Below are positions 25,801 through 34,088 of a DNA stretch of 64,000 bases, piece by piece. The stretch spans positions 1-64,000 of the forward strand of contig JANQPF010000006.1 of assembly GCA_028285415.1 (NCBI GenBank), in the 5' to 3' direction. This DNA comes from Pseudomonadales bacterium (lineage in GTDB: Bacteria; Pseudomonadota; Gammaproteobacteria; Pseudomonadales; Azotimanducaceae). Within the stretch, counting starts at the first letter, position 1. Every line of letters starts with the position of its first letter. A program made the translations under genes and the position numbers. A model generated the notes under the pieces. The model saw only the letters and a list, made by a program, of their open reading frames with translations, made no database searches and was not told where the DNA came from.

Positions 25801-28008
25801 ATGTTGAAGTTTTCAATAATGGCGGGATGTGTCCTCGCCGCTACGGTTGTGCCTCAGGGGGTGTTTGCCGAGCAGGCCACAATCGAAGAAGTTGTGGTCA
25901 CGGCGCAGAAGCGCGAACAAAACCTTTCGGATGTTGGCATCAGCATTGCGGTGGTTGGTGAGCAGGAGATACGCGATCAACGGATATTGATGGTTGAGGA
26001 CATCCACCTCTTCACCCCCAATGCGTCGGTAAAGAATGTCATTCCAGGCCTGATGCCGATCATCACGGTGCGCGGTGTAGGCCTGAACGATTTCAACGCG
26101 GCCAACAATCCAGCGATCGGTGTATATGTCGATGAGGTGTCGCTGAGCTCCCTCGCGCTATTGAGCTCCGACCTTTATGACCTCGAGAGAATGGAAGTTT
26201 TGAAAGGTCCGCAAGGTACGCTCTACGGTCGAAATTCCACTGCGGGAGCCCTCAATGTCGTCACCGCCAGACCAGACCTCGAAGGTCGGTCGGGGCGTAT
26301 CAGCGTGGGGGCCGGAGACTACGAGCTGGTCGAAGTTGAGGGTATGTTCAACACGCCGCTTGCTGACAACGTGGCACTCCGTCTCGCAGGCAAAGTCGTC
26401 GACCAGGGCGAAGGTTATTGGGAGAACGACTTTCTTGGCCGCGATGTCGGGGAACGGGACGTCTGGATGGCGCGCGCCAAATTGTTGTGGCGGCCAAGTG
26501 ACCGCACGGATGTGCTGTTCAAGTTGGACGAACAGCAGGGGAGAAGCGAAACCGGTACCGGAAACTTTGCAGGCGCCCTGCCGAGTGCGCTCAGATCCGA
26601 TTGCCCCAATCCCGAGTGCATGAACTTCGTCGGCTACATGGATACCGATGGCGACATCTACCGCGGGAGCTTCTCGGCCGACCCGACCTATGACATGAAT
26701 CAAACCATGGCCACGGTACGCATCGACCACGAGTTTGACATCGGTACGCTAACCGCCATCACGGGGTACATAGACTTTGACAGGGAATACTCGGCCGATG
26801 TCGACGCGAGTCCCCTGGCGATTCTGGACTTCTACAACGCTGACGATGTCAAACAGCTGTCCCAAGAGATTCGTCTTTCGGGCGAAACCGCTAACGCGAT
26901 CTGGCAGATTGGCGCGTTCTATACGAATGATGAAGTCACGACCACCTATTTCGGTGACTTACCCGCCCTCTTGAACACCACCACATTCAGCCTGGGCGAG
27001 ATAGATTCCACGAACCTTTCAGTGTTTGCGAATGTCGAGTGGGCGCTGAACGATACGCTGACCCTCATCACGGGTCTGCGCTACTCGGATGAGGAGCGAG
27101 ACGGCCTGGTTTTCACAGACGATCTCGTTTCGTTGGCCCCCGCGAGTTTCTTGTCCTTCGCGCCGCTGGGTTCGGGTCCCGTCAGGCTTGCCTTTGTGGA
27201 TGACACCGTCAAAGACGACAGCGTCGACTGGAAGGTTGGCTTGAACTGGCAGGTCGCGGAGGAAACGTTGCTATACGCAAGCGTATCCCAGGGCACCAAG
27301 AGCGGTGGGTTTTTTACCGGGGTTGTGACCAGCAACGCGCAGCTCATCCCCTATGATGCAGAACAGCTCATCGCCTATGAGATAGGCATCAAGGGGCAAG
27401 CGGTAGATTCAGGATTGAGCTATGAAGCCGCCGTGTTCTACTACGACTACGAGGATGTACAGACCTTCATCGGCGACAACTCGGGCGCGGTCCCCGTCAA
27501 TCGGCTGGGCAACGTGAGTGGTGCGACGATCTACGGCCTTGATCTCCTTTTCCAGTGGCGCCCGCCGGCCCTGAACGGACTTGCGCTGTATGCGGGATTC
27601 GGGATCCTGGACACTGAACTCGACTCGTTCGTAAGTGGCGCTGTAACGATCCCCAAGGGTAATGAGCAACCGGATGCGCCGGAGTTCTCTACAAACCTGG
27701 CAGCCAGCTATGAATTCAATCTGGCGGACGGTGCGTCAATGCAAATCGCTCTGGATGGGCGGTATCAGGATGAGACTTACCACAATGCGTTGAACGAGGC
27801 TTTTTCCGAATCCGATAACTACTGGGTTCTCAATGCGAGAGTCTCGGTCTACCTGCAGGACGGTTGGGAGTTCACGGCATGGGCAAAGAACATCGACGAC
27901 GATGAGTATATGACTCAATTCTCCAACAACCTGGCATTAGGCAACGGTTCCCGCGTTCACGGTGCGCCACGCACTTACGGGTTTACTGCTACCAAGCATT
28001 TTGACTAG
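25801..28008 (+). CDS. TonB-dependent receptor
   Basis: A 735-residue outer-membrane receptor. A signal peptide (SIMAGCVLAATVVPQGVFA) is followed by the TonB box-like IEEVVVTAQKR, a plug domain (to about residue 150, with GPQGTLYGRNSTAGALNVVT) and a beta-barrel ending in FTATKHFD with a near-terminal aromatic residue. It sits 17 bp after the esterase gene behind GGGGAGA and is probably co-expressed. Family members of this type take up hydrophobic or aromatic compounds in marine proteobacteria; the ligand here may be the ester or ketone used by the neighbours. Confidence 0.88.
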   Translation: MLKFSIMAGCVLAATVVPQGVFAEQATIEEVVVTAQKREQNLSDVGISIAVVGEQEIRDQRILMVEDIHLFTPNASVKNVIPGLMPIITVRGVGLNDFNAANNPAIGVYVDEVSLSSLALLSSDLYDLERMEVLKGPQGTLYGRNSTAGALNVVTARPDLEGRSGRISVGAGDYELVEVEGMFNTPLADNVALRLAGKVVDQGEGYWENDFLGRDVGERDVWMARAKLLWRPSDRTDVLFKLDEQQGRSETGTGNFAGALPSALRSDCPNPECMNFVGYMDTDGDIYRGSFSADPTYDMNQTMATVRIDHEFDIGTLTAITGYIDFDREYSADVDASPLAILDFYNADDVKQLSQEIRLSGETANAIWQIGAFYTNDEVTTTYFGDLPALLNTTTFSLGEIDSTNLSVFANVEWALNDTLTLITGLRYSDEERDGLVFTDDLVSLAPASFLSFAPLGSGPVRLAFVDDTVKDDSVDWKVGLNWQVAEETLLYASVSQGTKSGGFFTGVVTSNAQLIPYDAEQLIAYEIGIKGQAVDSGLSYEAAVFYYDYEDVQTFIGDNSGAVPVNRLGNVSGATIYGLDLLFQWRPPALNGLALYAGFGILDTELDSFVSGAVTIPKGNEQPDAPEFSTNLAASYEFNLADGASMQIALDGRYQDETYHNALNEAFSESDNYWVLNARVSVYLQDGWEFTAWAKNIDDDEYMTQFSNNLALGNGSRVHGAPRTYGFTATKHFD

Positions 28009-28015
28009 ACCAGGT

Positions 28016-28036
28016 TGCCTTGTGCGGGCACAGGCA
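28016..28036 (+). terminator. Possible terminator after the TonB receptor
   Basis: An imperfect hairpin (TGCCTTGTG and CACAGGCA, one bulged T) lies 7 bp after the receptor stop and is followed by CGTTT. The short T run makes it weak. Confidence 0.35.
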
Positions 28037-28151
28037 CGTTTGAGGTGAATGCCGGCTCAATGATCAAAGTGGGCATGTCGAACGAAATCGCCGTTTGGTC
28101 GTGCTGGATTGGGGTGTGATGCCGGTTGCCAGCGCGGCCTGGCGGAAGGCG

Positions 28152-28748
28152 TCAGAGCTTCATAACCCTCTGGTACGCGGGCCGGGCTTTCATTCGCTCC
28201 AGATAGTTTTTGGTGTTGGGATACTTGTTTCCAATAACGGTTTCCAAAAGCGCGATGGAATGCCCCATCATGACGTCTGCAGCACTGAACGCCTCGCCGA
28301 GTAGATAGTCCCGATCCGCAAGCGCCTCCTCGATCACGTCAAAACAGATGTGCGCTTTTTCTACGGCTTCTGCAATGAGTGCTCCAGCATCGTCGTCCTC
28401 AGCTCTGAGTATCCGATGAAGGCCCAAGGGTCGAGTTAGAGTCGCTTCGCCAAACCAGCACCACTGGTGAAAAAGCGCACTCTCATCAGTGCCGGGATTC
28501 GGATGCAAACGGCCTTGTGCGTACCGCTCCAGGATGTAGTTCACCATTGCACCCGATTCGAACATTGTCAGATCACCGTCGATCAGCGCTGGGACTTTGC
28601 GCGCCGGACTGATCGCTCGCCACTCCTTCGAGTTGCGATACTCAGGCGAAAAGTCAACGTGCTCGACTTTCACCGAAAGGTCTAACTCGAAACAGAGCCA
28701 GACAGGCCGGACGGAACGAGTACCAGGAACATGAAAGATTTTTAGCAT
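28152..28748 (-). CDS. Glutathione S-transferase family protein
   Basis: A 198-residue cytosolic GST. The N-terminal thioredoxin-like domain has RSVRPVW near the active site, VPALIDGD (cis-Pro loop) and ESGAMVNYILERY (glutathione-binding Glu-Ser). The helical C-terminal domain includes FSAADVMMGHSI with the N-capping Asp. It is divergent from the ABM/ArsR pair and its promoter region contains two ArsR-type operators, so it is probably induced with them to detoxify an electrophile. Confidence 0.88.
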   Translation of the reverse strand: MLKIFHVPGTRSVRPVWLCFELDLSVKVEHVDFSPEYRNSKEWRAISPARKVPALIDGDLTMFESGAMVNYILERYAQGRLHPNPGTDESALFHQWCWFGEATLTRPLGLHRILRAEDDDAGALIAEAVEKAHICFDVIEEALADRDYLLGEAFSAADVMMGHSIALLETVIGNKYPNTKNYLERMKARPAYQRVMKL

Positions 28749-28793
28749 GAGGGTTATCTTCCGCCGACTTGATAGATGATTTCCAGCCTATAT

Positions 28794-28809
28794 TTAGCAA
28801 TATTGCTAA
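28794..28809. promoter_or_regulatory. ArsR-type operator 1
   Basis: TTAGCAATATTGCTAA is a perfect 16-bp palindrome, 45 bp upstream of the GST start. A second, related site starts 37 bp further on. Confidence 0.7.
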
Positions 28810-28830
28810 TTAAAGAGGATGTATATATAT

Positions 28831-28846
28831 TTAGCAAGTACGCTAA
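28831..28846. promoter_or_regulatory. ArsR-type operator 2
   Basis: TTAGC-N6-GCTAA repeats the arms of operator 1 with a degenerate centre (AAGTAC), and the flanks match too (TATTTAGCAA before, TAATTAAAG after). It lies 34 bp upstream of the ABM-like gene. Confidence 0.65.
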
Positions 28847-28880
28847 TTAAAGCGTCGATAGGTCGATAGAAGGAAAGAAC

Positions 28881-29201
28881 ATGCCGAGCAAAGTCATCTG
28901 CCAATATCGCGTGAAACGAGGAAACGAGCAGGAGTTTGAAAAGCTCCTCAAAAACCACTGGCCGACACTCCACCAGCTGGAGCTGGTTACCGACGAGCCT
29001 TCGCAGCACTTCAAAGGTGAAGAGCAGGATAACGGTGAACCTATTTACTTCGAAATCTTTGACTGGCTGGACGGCGCGGTGGAACGAGCCCATGAGCATC
29101 CGGAGGTCATGGCCGTCTGGGAGCCGATGGATCAGCTGTGCGAAACGCGCGGTGGCAAACCGAACATGGAGTTCCCGCACGTGGCTGCATTGAATGCCTG
29201 A
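28881..29201 (+). CDS. Dimeric alpha-beta barrel (ABM-like) small protein
   Basis: A 106-residue protein with the ferredoxin-like barrel layout of antibiotic-biosynthesis-monooxygenase-like domains (VICQYRVKRGNEQEFEKLLKNHWPTLHQLEL, then IYFEIFDWLDGAVERAHEHPEVMAVWEPM). A heme-degrading or quinol-type monooxygenase role is possible but not shown. GGAAAG precedes its ATG. It overlaps the ArsR gene by 8 bp, so the regulator is produced with it. Confidence 0.7.
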   Translation: MPSKVICQYRVKRGNEQEFEKLLKNHWPTLHQLELVTDEPSQHFKGEEQDNGEPIYFEIFDWLDGAVERAHEHPEVMAVWEPMDQLCETRGGKPNMEFPHVAALNA

Positions 29202-29487
29202 ACCAAAAGGGGTTCTGGACATTGAGACGGCGGATAATGTCTTCTCGGCGCTCGCGCACCCTGCCCGACGGCAAATACTCTTGTCAGTTCACTATCGCGG
29301 TACCTGCAAAGCAGGCGACATCGCTCACCGGTTCGAATGCAGCTGGCCTACGACAAGCAGGCATCTGGCGAAACTTGTCGAAACCGGTTTGCTGAGCGTA
29401 AACAAGCAAGGTCGAGAACGCGTGTATACCGCAAACACGGAGCGACTACGTGATGTGTTGACGAAGTGGGCAGAGTATTTTGACTGA
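29194..29487 (+). CDS. ArsR family winged-helix regulator
   Basis: A 97-residue ArsR/SmtB-type repressor: NVFSALAHPARRQILL at residues 14-29 and the recognition helix in WPTTSRHLAKLVETGLLSVNKQGRERVY. The metal-site cysteine motif ELCVCDL is absent, so it probably senses an organic ligand or dimer contact rather than arsenic. Two matching inverted repeats sit between its operon and the divergent GST gene, so it likely represses both. Confidence 0.86.
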   Translation: MPEPKGVLDIETADNVFSALAHPARRQILLSVHYRGTCKAGDIAHRFECSWPTTSRHLAKLVETGLLSVNKQGRERVYTANTERLRDVLTKWAEYFD

Positions 29488-29621
29488 AGCCCACTACGTA
29501 CCCTGATCTCATCGGACCATTCCTGGTATTTGCGCTCGAATCGGCTCTCACATTGTGGTGGGTTGCAGTCGGCTATCCGCTGACGAAAACCGATATTCTG
29601 GAAGAAGATCGGAACGTCTAG
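29484..29621 (+). pseudogene. Possible 45-codon gene remnant after ArsR
   Basis: An open frame begins with CTG at 29484, overlaps the ArsR stop by 4 bp and ends with TAG at 29619-29621. It encodes one convincing hydrophobic helix (PFLVFALESALTLWWVAV) and a polar tail, ending DILEEDRNV. No ATG/GTG/TTG start is available near the front. A recurrent TGGCCGAA intergenic motif follows 22 bp later, as after other genes here, which hints at a real gene end. It may be the remnant of a small membrane protein. The rest of 29488-29785 shows nothing else. Confidence 0.3.
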
Positions 29622-29785
29622 GCGCTCATGGTTGTGGCTTCTTCTGGCCGAATTGAGGCGTTCGCTGATCGTTAGCTGGCCGCCAGGTATCGTTCCATTA
29701 CAGATCTTCCCTGGGTGTCACCGCCTCTCCACAAACCACAGCTGCTGTTCTTGGATTCAGCTACTTGAACACACGAGGCGGCTCC

Positions 29786-29810
29786 TGACTAATGGTTTGA
29801 CCAATGGTCA
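29786..29810 (+). promoter_or_regulatory. TetR-type tandem operator in front of the RND efflux operon
   Basis: A degenerate copy (TGACTAATGGTT) is followed directly by a near-perfect dyad TGACCAATGGTCA (arms TGACCA and TGGTCA). The dyad overlaps a -35-like TTGACC (29797-29802) 30 bp before the adaptor ATG. The same arrangement is found at 34042-34066 in front of the TetR-fusion gene. Confidence 0.7.
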
Positions 29811-29831
29811 GAACTGTACTAGCCTAACGTC

Positions 29832-30920
29832 ATGACTCATATAGCTAGAAGTTGGTTTGCTGGCGGTAATTTGCTGATCTCGCTCCTTCTTGTGGGTTGT
29901 CAACCAGAGCTGTCACGTGATCGATTCGAAAGTAATCCGAGTATTCCCGTGGAGGTCACAATTCTTAAGCCGCGTTCACTCAAGACAAGCATCGAGCTGC
30001 ATGGCGTCTTGGCATCGTCGGAGAAAGCGGTCATTAAGGTCGAGTTCGCGGCGCCGGTGCTTGCGATTTTGGCTGAAGAAGGCGAGCAGATTTCCAGGGG
30101 GCAGCCGCTGCTGAGGCTGGACACCAGCAAAATGGCGTTGCAGTTCCAGCAGGTTGAGCACTTGCGTGAGCAGTCTCAAGCAGATCTTGAGAGTGCGCGC
30201 CTCAAACTATCCCGGCTGCGGGCTCTGGCCAGCAGCAACGTCATCCCGGCACAACAACTTGATGACGCGCGGCTCAACCATAAATCGACCGCAGCCCGTG
30301 TCAAAGAGCTCGAGAGTCGTCTTCAGATGATCAGACGTGATATCGATAAACAGGTCGTCAAAAGCCCGATGGATGCGATTGTCGGGACTCACCACGTTGA
30401 AGTGGGGGAGTCGACTGTCGCCTACCAAGCCCTGATAACTCTCCACTCTGTGCGGACGATGCAGGTTTCGGTATACGTAAGTGAAGAACAGCTTCCTTTT
30501 GTTCGCGTCGGCAACGCGGCTTGGGTAAAGACGGTGTTAGGCGAGATCGACTCCGCCATCCATTCGATATCTGCTGCCGCTGATCCCCGAACCGGAAACT
30601 ATGAATTGAGGCTGCTCCTCGAGAACAGAGACTCGAGACTTAAGCCAGGCATGACGGCAGAAGTGCTGCTACAAGCGATCCAATTCCAAGATCAGCTGGT
30701 TATTCCGGACACCGCGCTGGTGGCTTGGGAAGGACGCCACGTCGTTTTCATCGCAAACGGGAACACGGCCGAGCGACGAAACGTCGAGCTGTCTATCGCT
30801 TCCGACGATCATCTCATCGTTACCAGTGGCTTGAGTCAGGGCGAGTGGCTCATTACAAAGGGTGCCCGCCAGGTTACAGAAGGCTCTCTGATCGAGCTGT
30901 CTACGGGATCACCGCAGTGA
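29832..30920 (+). CDS. RND efflux periplasmic adaptor lipoprotein
   Basis: A 362-residue membrane-fusion protein. The lipobox LLVGC places the lipidated Cys at residue 23. The hairpin region (residues 75-155, SSEKAVIKVEFAAPVLAILAEEGEQISRGQPLL then coiled coil) and lipoyl/barrel segments (SPMDAIVGTHHVEVGESTV) follow the AcrA/MexA order. The pump gene starts inside its stop codon (GTGA), so they are coupled. The TetR-type operator upstream puts it under control of the fusion regulator encoded at 34089. No outer-membrane channel gene is adjacent. Confidence 0.88.
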   Translation: MTHIARSWFAGGNLLISLLLVGCQPELSRDRFESNPSIPVEVTILKPRSLKTSIELHGVLASSEKAVIKVEFAAPVLAILAEEGEQISRGQPLLRLDTSKMALQFQQVEHLREQSQADLESARLKLSRLRALASSNVIPAQQLDDARLNHKSTAARVKELESRLQMIRRDIDKQVVKSPMDAIVGTHHVEVGESTVAYQALITLHSVRTMQVSVYVSEEQLPFVRVGNAAWVKTVLGEIDSAIHSISAAADPRTGNYELRLLLENRDSRLKPGMTAEVLLQAIQFQDQLVIPDTALVAWEGRHVVFIANGNTAERRNVELSIASDDHLIVTSGLSQGEWLITKGARQVTEGSLIELSTGSPQ

Positions 30921-33900
30921 ATGCGCTCGTCGGCTTTTTCATCAATCGCCTCAATCTCGTAACTCTGATCCTGGTACTGGTTTCACTCCTTGGCCTGGTG
31001 AGTCTGGGCGCATTGCGCTACGAAATCATGCCCAGCATGGAGATGGGTGTAGTCAATGTGACCACAATGAAGGCTGGCGCCGGGCCCGAAGAGATCGAGC
31101 TTTCCATCACGCTGGTGCTGGAAGAAGAACTGTTAAAAGTCGACGGGATAGACAAGATCTTCTCTCAGAGCATGGAAGGTCTATCGCTCATCACGATCAA
31201 CGTCGATCCAGACACCCAAGACCGCATCCAGCTTTTGTCGGATATCCAGAAAGCAATCGATCGAGCACAAAGCCGGTTGCCCGAGGACTTAATCGAGCGA
31301 CCGTTAGTAGAAGAGCTCGGGTCGAAGCAACTGCCCGTCGCAGAACTGCACATCACCGGTGCTGTTGCCGAAGAAGTTCTGCGTCGACAGGCACGCCTGT
31401 GGCAGCAGAAGCTGCGAAACGTGCCGGGCGTGTCAGGTGTCGACAAGGCAGGTTATCGCCGACCGGAAGTCAAAATCCAGCTTGATCAACGCAAGCTTCA
31501 GCAGCTGGGCATGTCGCTGGATGAGATCACGACCGCCATTCTCGAACGAAACGTGCGCGACAGCGGCGGCTCAATAAACACCACGCGTGGCGAGAAAGCG
31601 ACTCTCACCGTAGGCCTGTTTACCGATCCAGCCGATGTCAAAAACGCAATTGTTCGCAGCCATGAGCCTGGCAATGCGGTGTTGCTACGTGATGTGGCTC
31701 AAGTCACTTCCGGATACGAGGACTGGCAGATTCAGAGCCGCACCGATGGGCAGCTGAGCATTGCCCTTCGGATAAACAAGAACGCGAATGCCGACGAGCT
31801 GGCGACCATGGCCGGGTTAAGAGCGGCGATCCAGTCGGAGTCAGCGCAGCTGCCAGAGGGCGTTCAGCTGCTGTTGGTGAATGATGTATCTCGATTCACC
31901 AAAGATATGTTGCAAGCACTTGTCACCAACGCGTGGATGGGGTTTGTTTCCGTCTTTGCGGTGTTGTGGCTCTTTCTTGGGCGTCACGTGGCGTTCTGGG
32001 TCAGCGTTGGCCTGCCTTTTTCTATTCTCGGCACTTTTTTCGCCCTGTTGTTTACGGGTTTTTCAGTTAACGGCATGACGCTGGTAGCTATGATCCTGGT
32101 TCTGGGAATGCTCGTCGATGACGCGATCGTGACCGCCGAGGCAATACAGGCAAGGCGCGAAACCGGATCCTCTTACGTACGAGCTGCCATTGAGGGTACG
32201 CGGGATGTCGCAGCCCCGGTTTCGATCAGCGTGCTGACCACAATTGTGGCCTTTCTGCCGCTCTTCACACTTGGCGGCCTGGAAGGCGAATTCATCAGAG
32301 TGGTTCCTGTCGTAATTTCATTAATGCTGCTGATCTCACTTTTTGAGAGCAAGCTTCTATTGCCCGCACACCTGGCCCACAGCCGTTACAAAGCTCAGCG
32401 GCGCAGCTGGCTCGTCACCGCGCAGCAGCTTTATCTCAGGGCGTTACTATTGCTGCTGAATCATCGACTCAGGGCTAGCCTCGCAATCGCAGCCTTATTC
32501 GCGGTGCTGGCCGTCGGCGCTACTTCTGCCATTCGCTTCCAGCTTTATCCAGAGACTGCGTTGGATACGATCCTCGTCAAGGTCGAACTAGAGAACAGCA
32601 CACCGTTCGAGGAAACCGTCACGCGCATCCATCAGCTTGAAAAGCGCCTCAGGTCGCTGATCCCTGCCGGTGATTTGCTCAATACCACCGCGGAGATCGG
32701 CCACCACGATACCGACGTCTACGGAGGTTCCGATGGCAGGAACCAGGCGTGGGCATTGCTTACGATCTACTTGAAACCGCTGAGGCAGCTCGAAGAGCAC
32801 CCGATGGTCACGCTCTCCCGATTGCGCGAGCACGCCAGACACGAAAAGGATCTCCAGTCGATCAGTGTCGAACCTCTGGAGGATACACCCGTCCTCGGCA
32901 AACCCATCCAGCTCGAGATCCTCTCCGAGGGTGACGAAAAACTAGTAGCTGCCGCCCGCATCAAGGGCTATCTAGCCACTCTGCCGGGCATCATGGACGT
33001 TTGGGACAGCCATACCGAGGGCAAGGATGTCTTGGATCTGGAGTTTAACTATCACAACCTGGCCGCTTACCAGCTGAGCGTTAAGCAGGTCGCCAATGCC
33101 GTTCGAGTAGCGCTTGATGGTTTAATCATCGCCGAACAGCAGCTGGCCGAGGAGCGCACCTACTTCCGACTGACCCTGATTCAGTCCGAACGGAAGCGCT
33201 TACGCACGCTCAATGAGCTCTTCATCGTTAACCGTGAGGGCCGGCCAGTTGCGCTGAGCTCTGTCGCCACTTTCCATCTGCGGCCTGGAGAGGCAGCAAT
33301 CAAACACTTCAATGGTCGCAGGACCCTGACGGTCTACGCTGAAATCGATCGCTCACGCACTGACGTCTACACTGTCAACGACCAGCTGGGCGCCTATCTG
33401 GATCAAGCGGATTGGCGTCGGCAATTTCCAGAAATCGATTTCTACCAGGGCGGCGAGCTCCAGCAACAAGCCCAGTCATTTGGAGGCCTCGGCATCGCCT
33501 TTCTCGCCTCTGTTCTCATGATCCTGTTCCTGCTCATCATGCTCTTTAACTCCTTCAGCCAGGCATTGCTGATCCTTGCCATTCTTCCATTCAGTCTGGT
33601 AGGCGTGCTGCTGGCATTCGCCGTACAGGACCTGCCCTTGAGCTTCGTTGCGCTTACTGGCGTGCTTGGTCTGATTGGAGTGCTCGTAAACGATTCTGTG
33701 GTGATGGTGTACTCACTGAATCTGGAGGCAGGCCCGAAGTGCGCGAAGGCGGTCGCCGAGAAGGCGATGACTCGTTTTCGGCCGATCGTCATCACTTCGG
33801 TGACCACTCTTGCCGGCTTGTTGCCCACAGCATACGGCTGGGGTGGTGCGAATCCCTTTGTTGCCCCGATGGTGATGTCGATGGTTTGGGGCGTGATGTT

Positions 33901-34051
33901 CGGCACGGTGATCTCCCTGTTCCTGCTGCCTTGCCTGTATCTGCTCCTCAGTGATGCGCACACCCGATTGGCTGAGGCCTGGGAGAACAACAGAAAAACC
34001 AATGGTGCTCGCACAAGCCAGGTCTCAGGTATCCGAATTTCTGACCAATGA
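30917..34051 (+). CDS. RND efflux pump inner-membrane transporter
   Basis: A 1044-residue transporter with the duplicated RND plan: TM1 near residue 10-30, a periplasmic domain, TMs 2-6 at about 330-540, a second periplasmic domain, and TMs 8-12 at about 850-1020. Asp401 and Asp402 (GMLVDDAIVTAE) are the proton-relay aspartates. Start is GTG at 30917, overlapping the adaptor stop; the longer frame to 30725 lies inside the adaptor gene. It exports a drug-like or lipophilic compound using a separate outer-membrane channel. Confidence 0.9.
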   Translation: MNALVGFFINRLNLVTLILVLVSLLGLVSLGALRYEIMPSMEMGVVNVTTMKAGAGPEEIELSITLVLEEELLKVDGIDKIFSQSMEGLSLITINVDPDTQDRIQLLSDIQKAIDRAQSRLPEDLIERPLVEELGSKQLPVAELHITGAVAEEVLRRQARLWQQKLRNVPGVSGVDKAGYRRPEVKIQLDQRKLQQLGMSLDEITTAILERNVRDSGGSINTTRGEKATLTVGLFTDPADVKNAIVRSHEPGNAVLLRDVAQVTSGYEDWQIQSRTDGQLSIALRINKNANADELATMAGLRAAIQSESAQLPEGVQLLLVNDVSRFTKDMLQALVTNAWMGFVSVFAVLWLFLGRHVAFWVSVGLPFSILGTFFALLFTGFSVNGMTLVAMILVLGMLVDDAIVTAEAIQARRETGSSYVRAAIEGTRDVAAPVSISVLTTIVAFLPLFTLGGLEGEFIRVVPVVISLMLLISLFESKLLLPAHLAHSRYKAQRRSWLVTAQQLYLRALLLLLNHRLRASLAIAALFAVLAVGATSAIRFQLYPETALDTILVKVELENSTPFEETVTRIHQLEKRLRSLIPAGDLLNTTAEIGHHDTDVYGGSDGRNQAWALLTIYLKPLRQLEEHPMVTLSRLREHARHEKDLQSISVEPLEDTPVLGKPIQLEILSEGDEKLVAAARIKGYLATLPGIMDVWDSHTEGKDVLDLEFNYHNLAAYQLSVKQVANAVRVALDGLIIAEQQLAEERTYFRLTLIQSERKRLRTLNELFIVNREGRPVALSSVATFHLRPGEAAIKHFNGRRTLTVYAEIDRSRTDVYTVNDQLGAYLDQADWRRQFPEIDFYQGGELQQQAQSFGGLGIAFLASVLMILFLLIMLFNSFSQALLILAILPFSLVGVLLAFAVQDLPLSFVALTGVLGLIGVLVNDSVVMVYSLNLEAGPKCAKAVAEKAMTRFRPIVITSVTTLAGLLPTAYGWGGANPFVAPMVMSMVWGVMFGTVISLFLLPCLYLLLSDAHTRLAEAWENNRKTNGARTSQVSGIRISDQ

Positions 34052-34066
34052 TTTGACCAATGGTCA
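34042..34066 (+). promoter_or_regulatory. TetR-type tandem operator in front of the TetR-oxygenase fusion gene
   Basis: TGACCAATGATT is followed at once by the dyad TGACCAATGGTCA. The dyad is identical to the one at 29798-29810 in front of the pump operon. It covers the -35 element of the promoter described separately. Confidence 0.75.
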
Positions 34067-34081
34067 GGAGTTGGGTATAGT
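34053..34081 (+). promoter_or_regulatory. Sigma70 promoter, leaderless transcript predicted
   Basis: TTGACC (34053-34058) and TATAGT (34076-34081) are 17 bp apart. Transcription should begin at about 34088-34089, which is the ATG of the fusion gene, so the mRNA would have no leader and no ribosome site. Confidence 0.65.
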
Positions 34082-34088
34082 CACGCCC

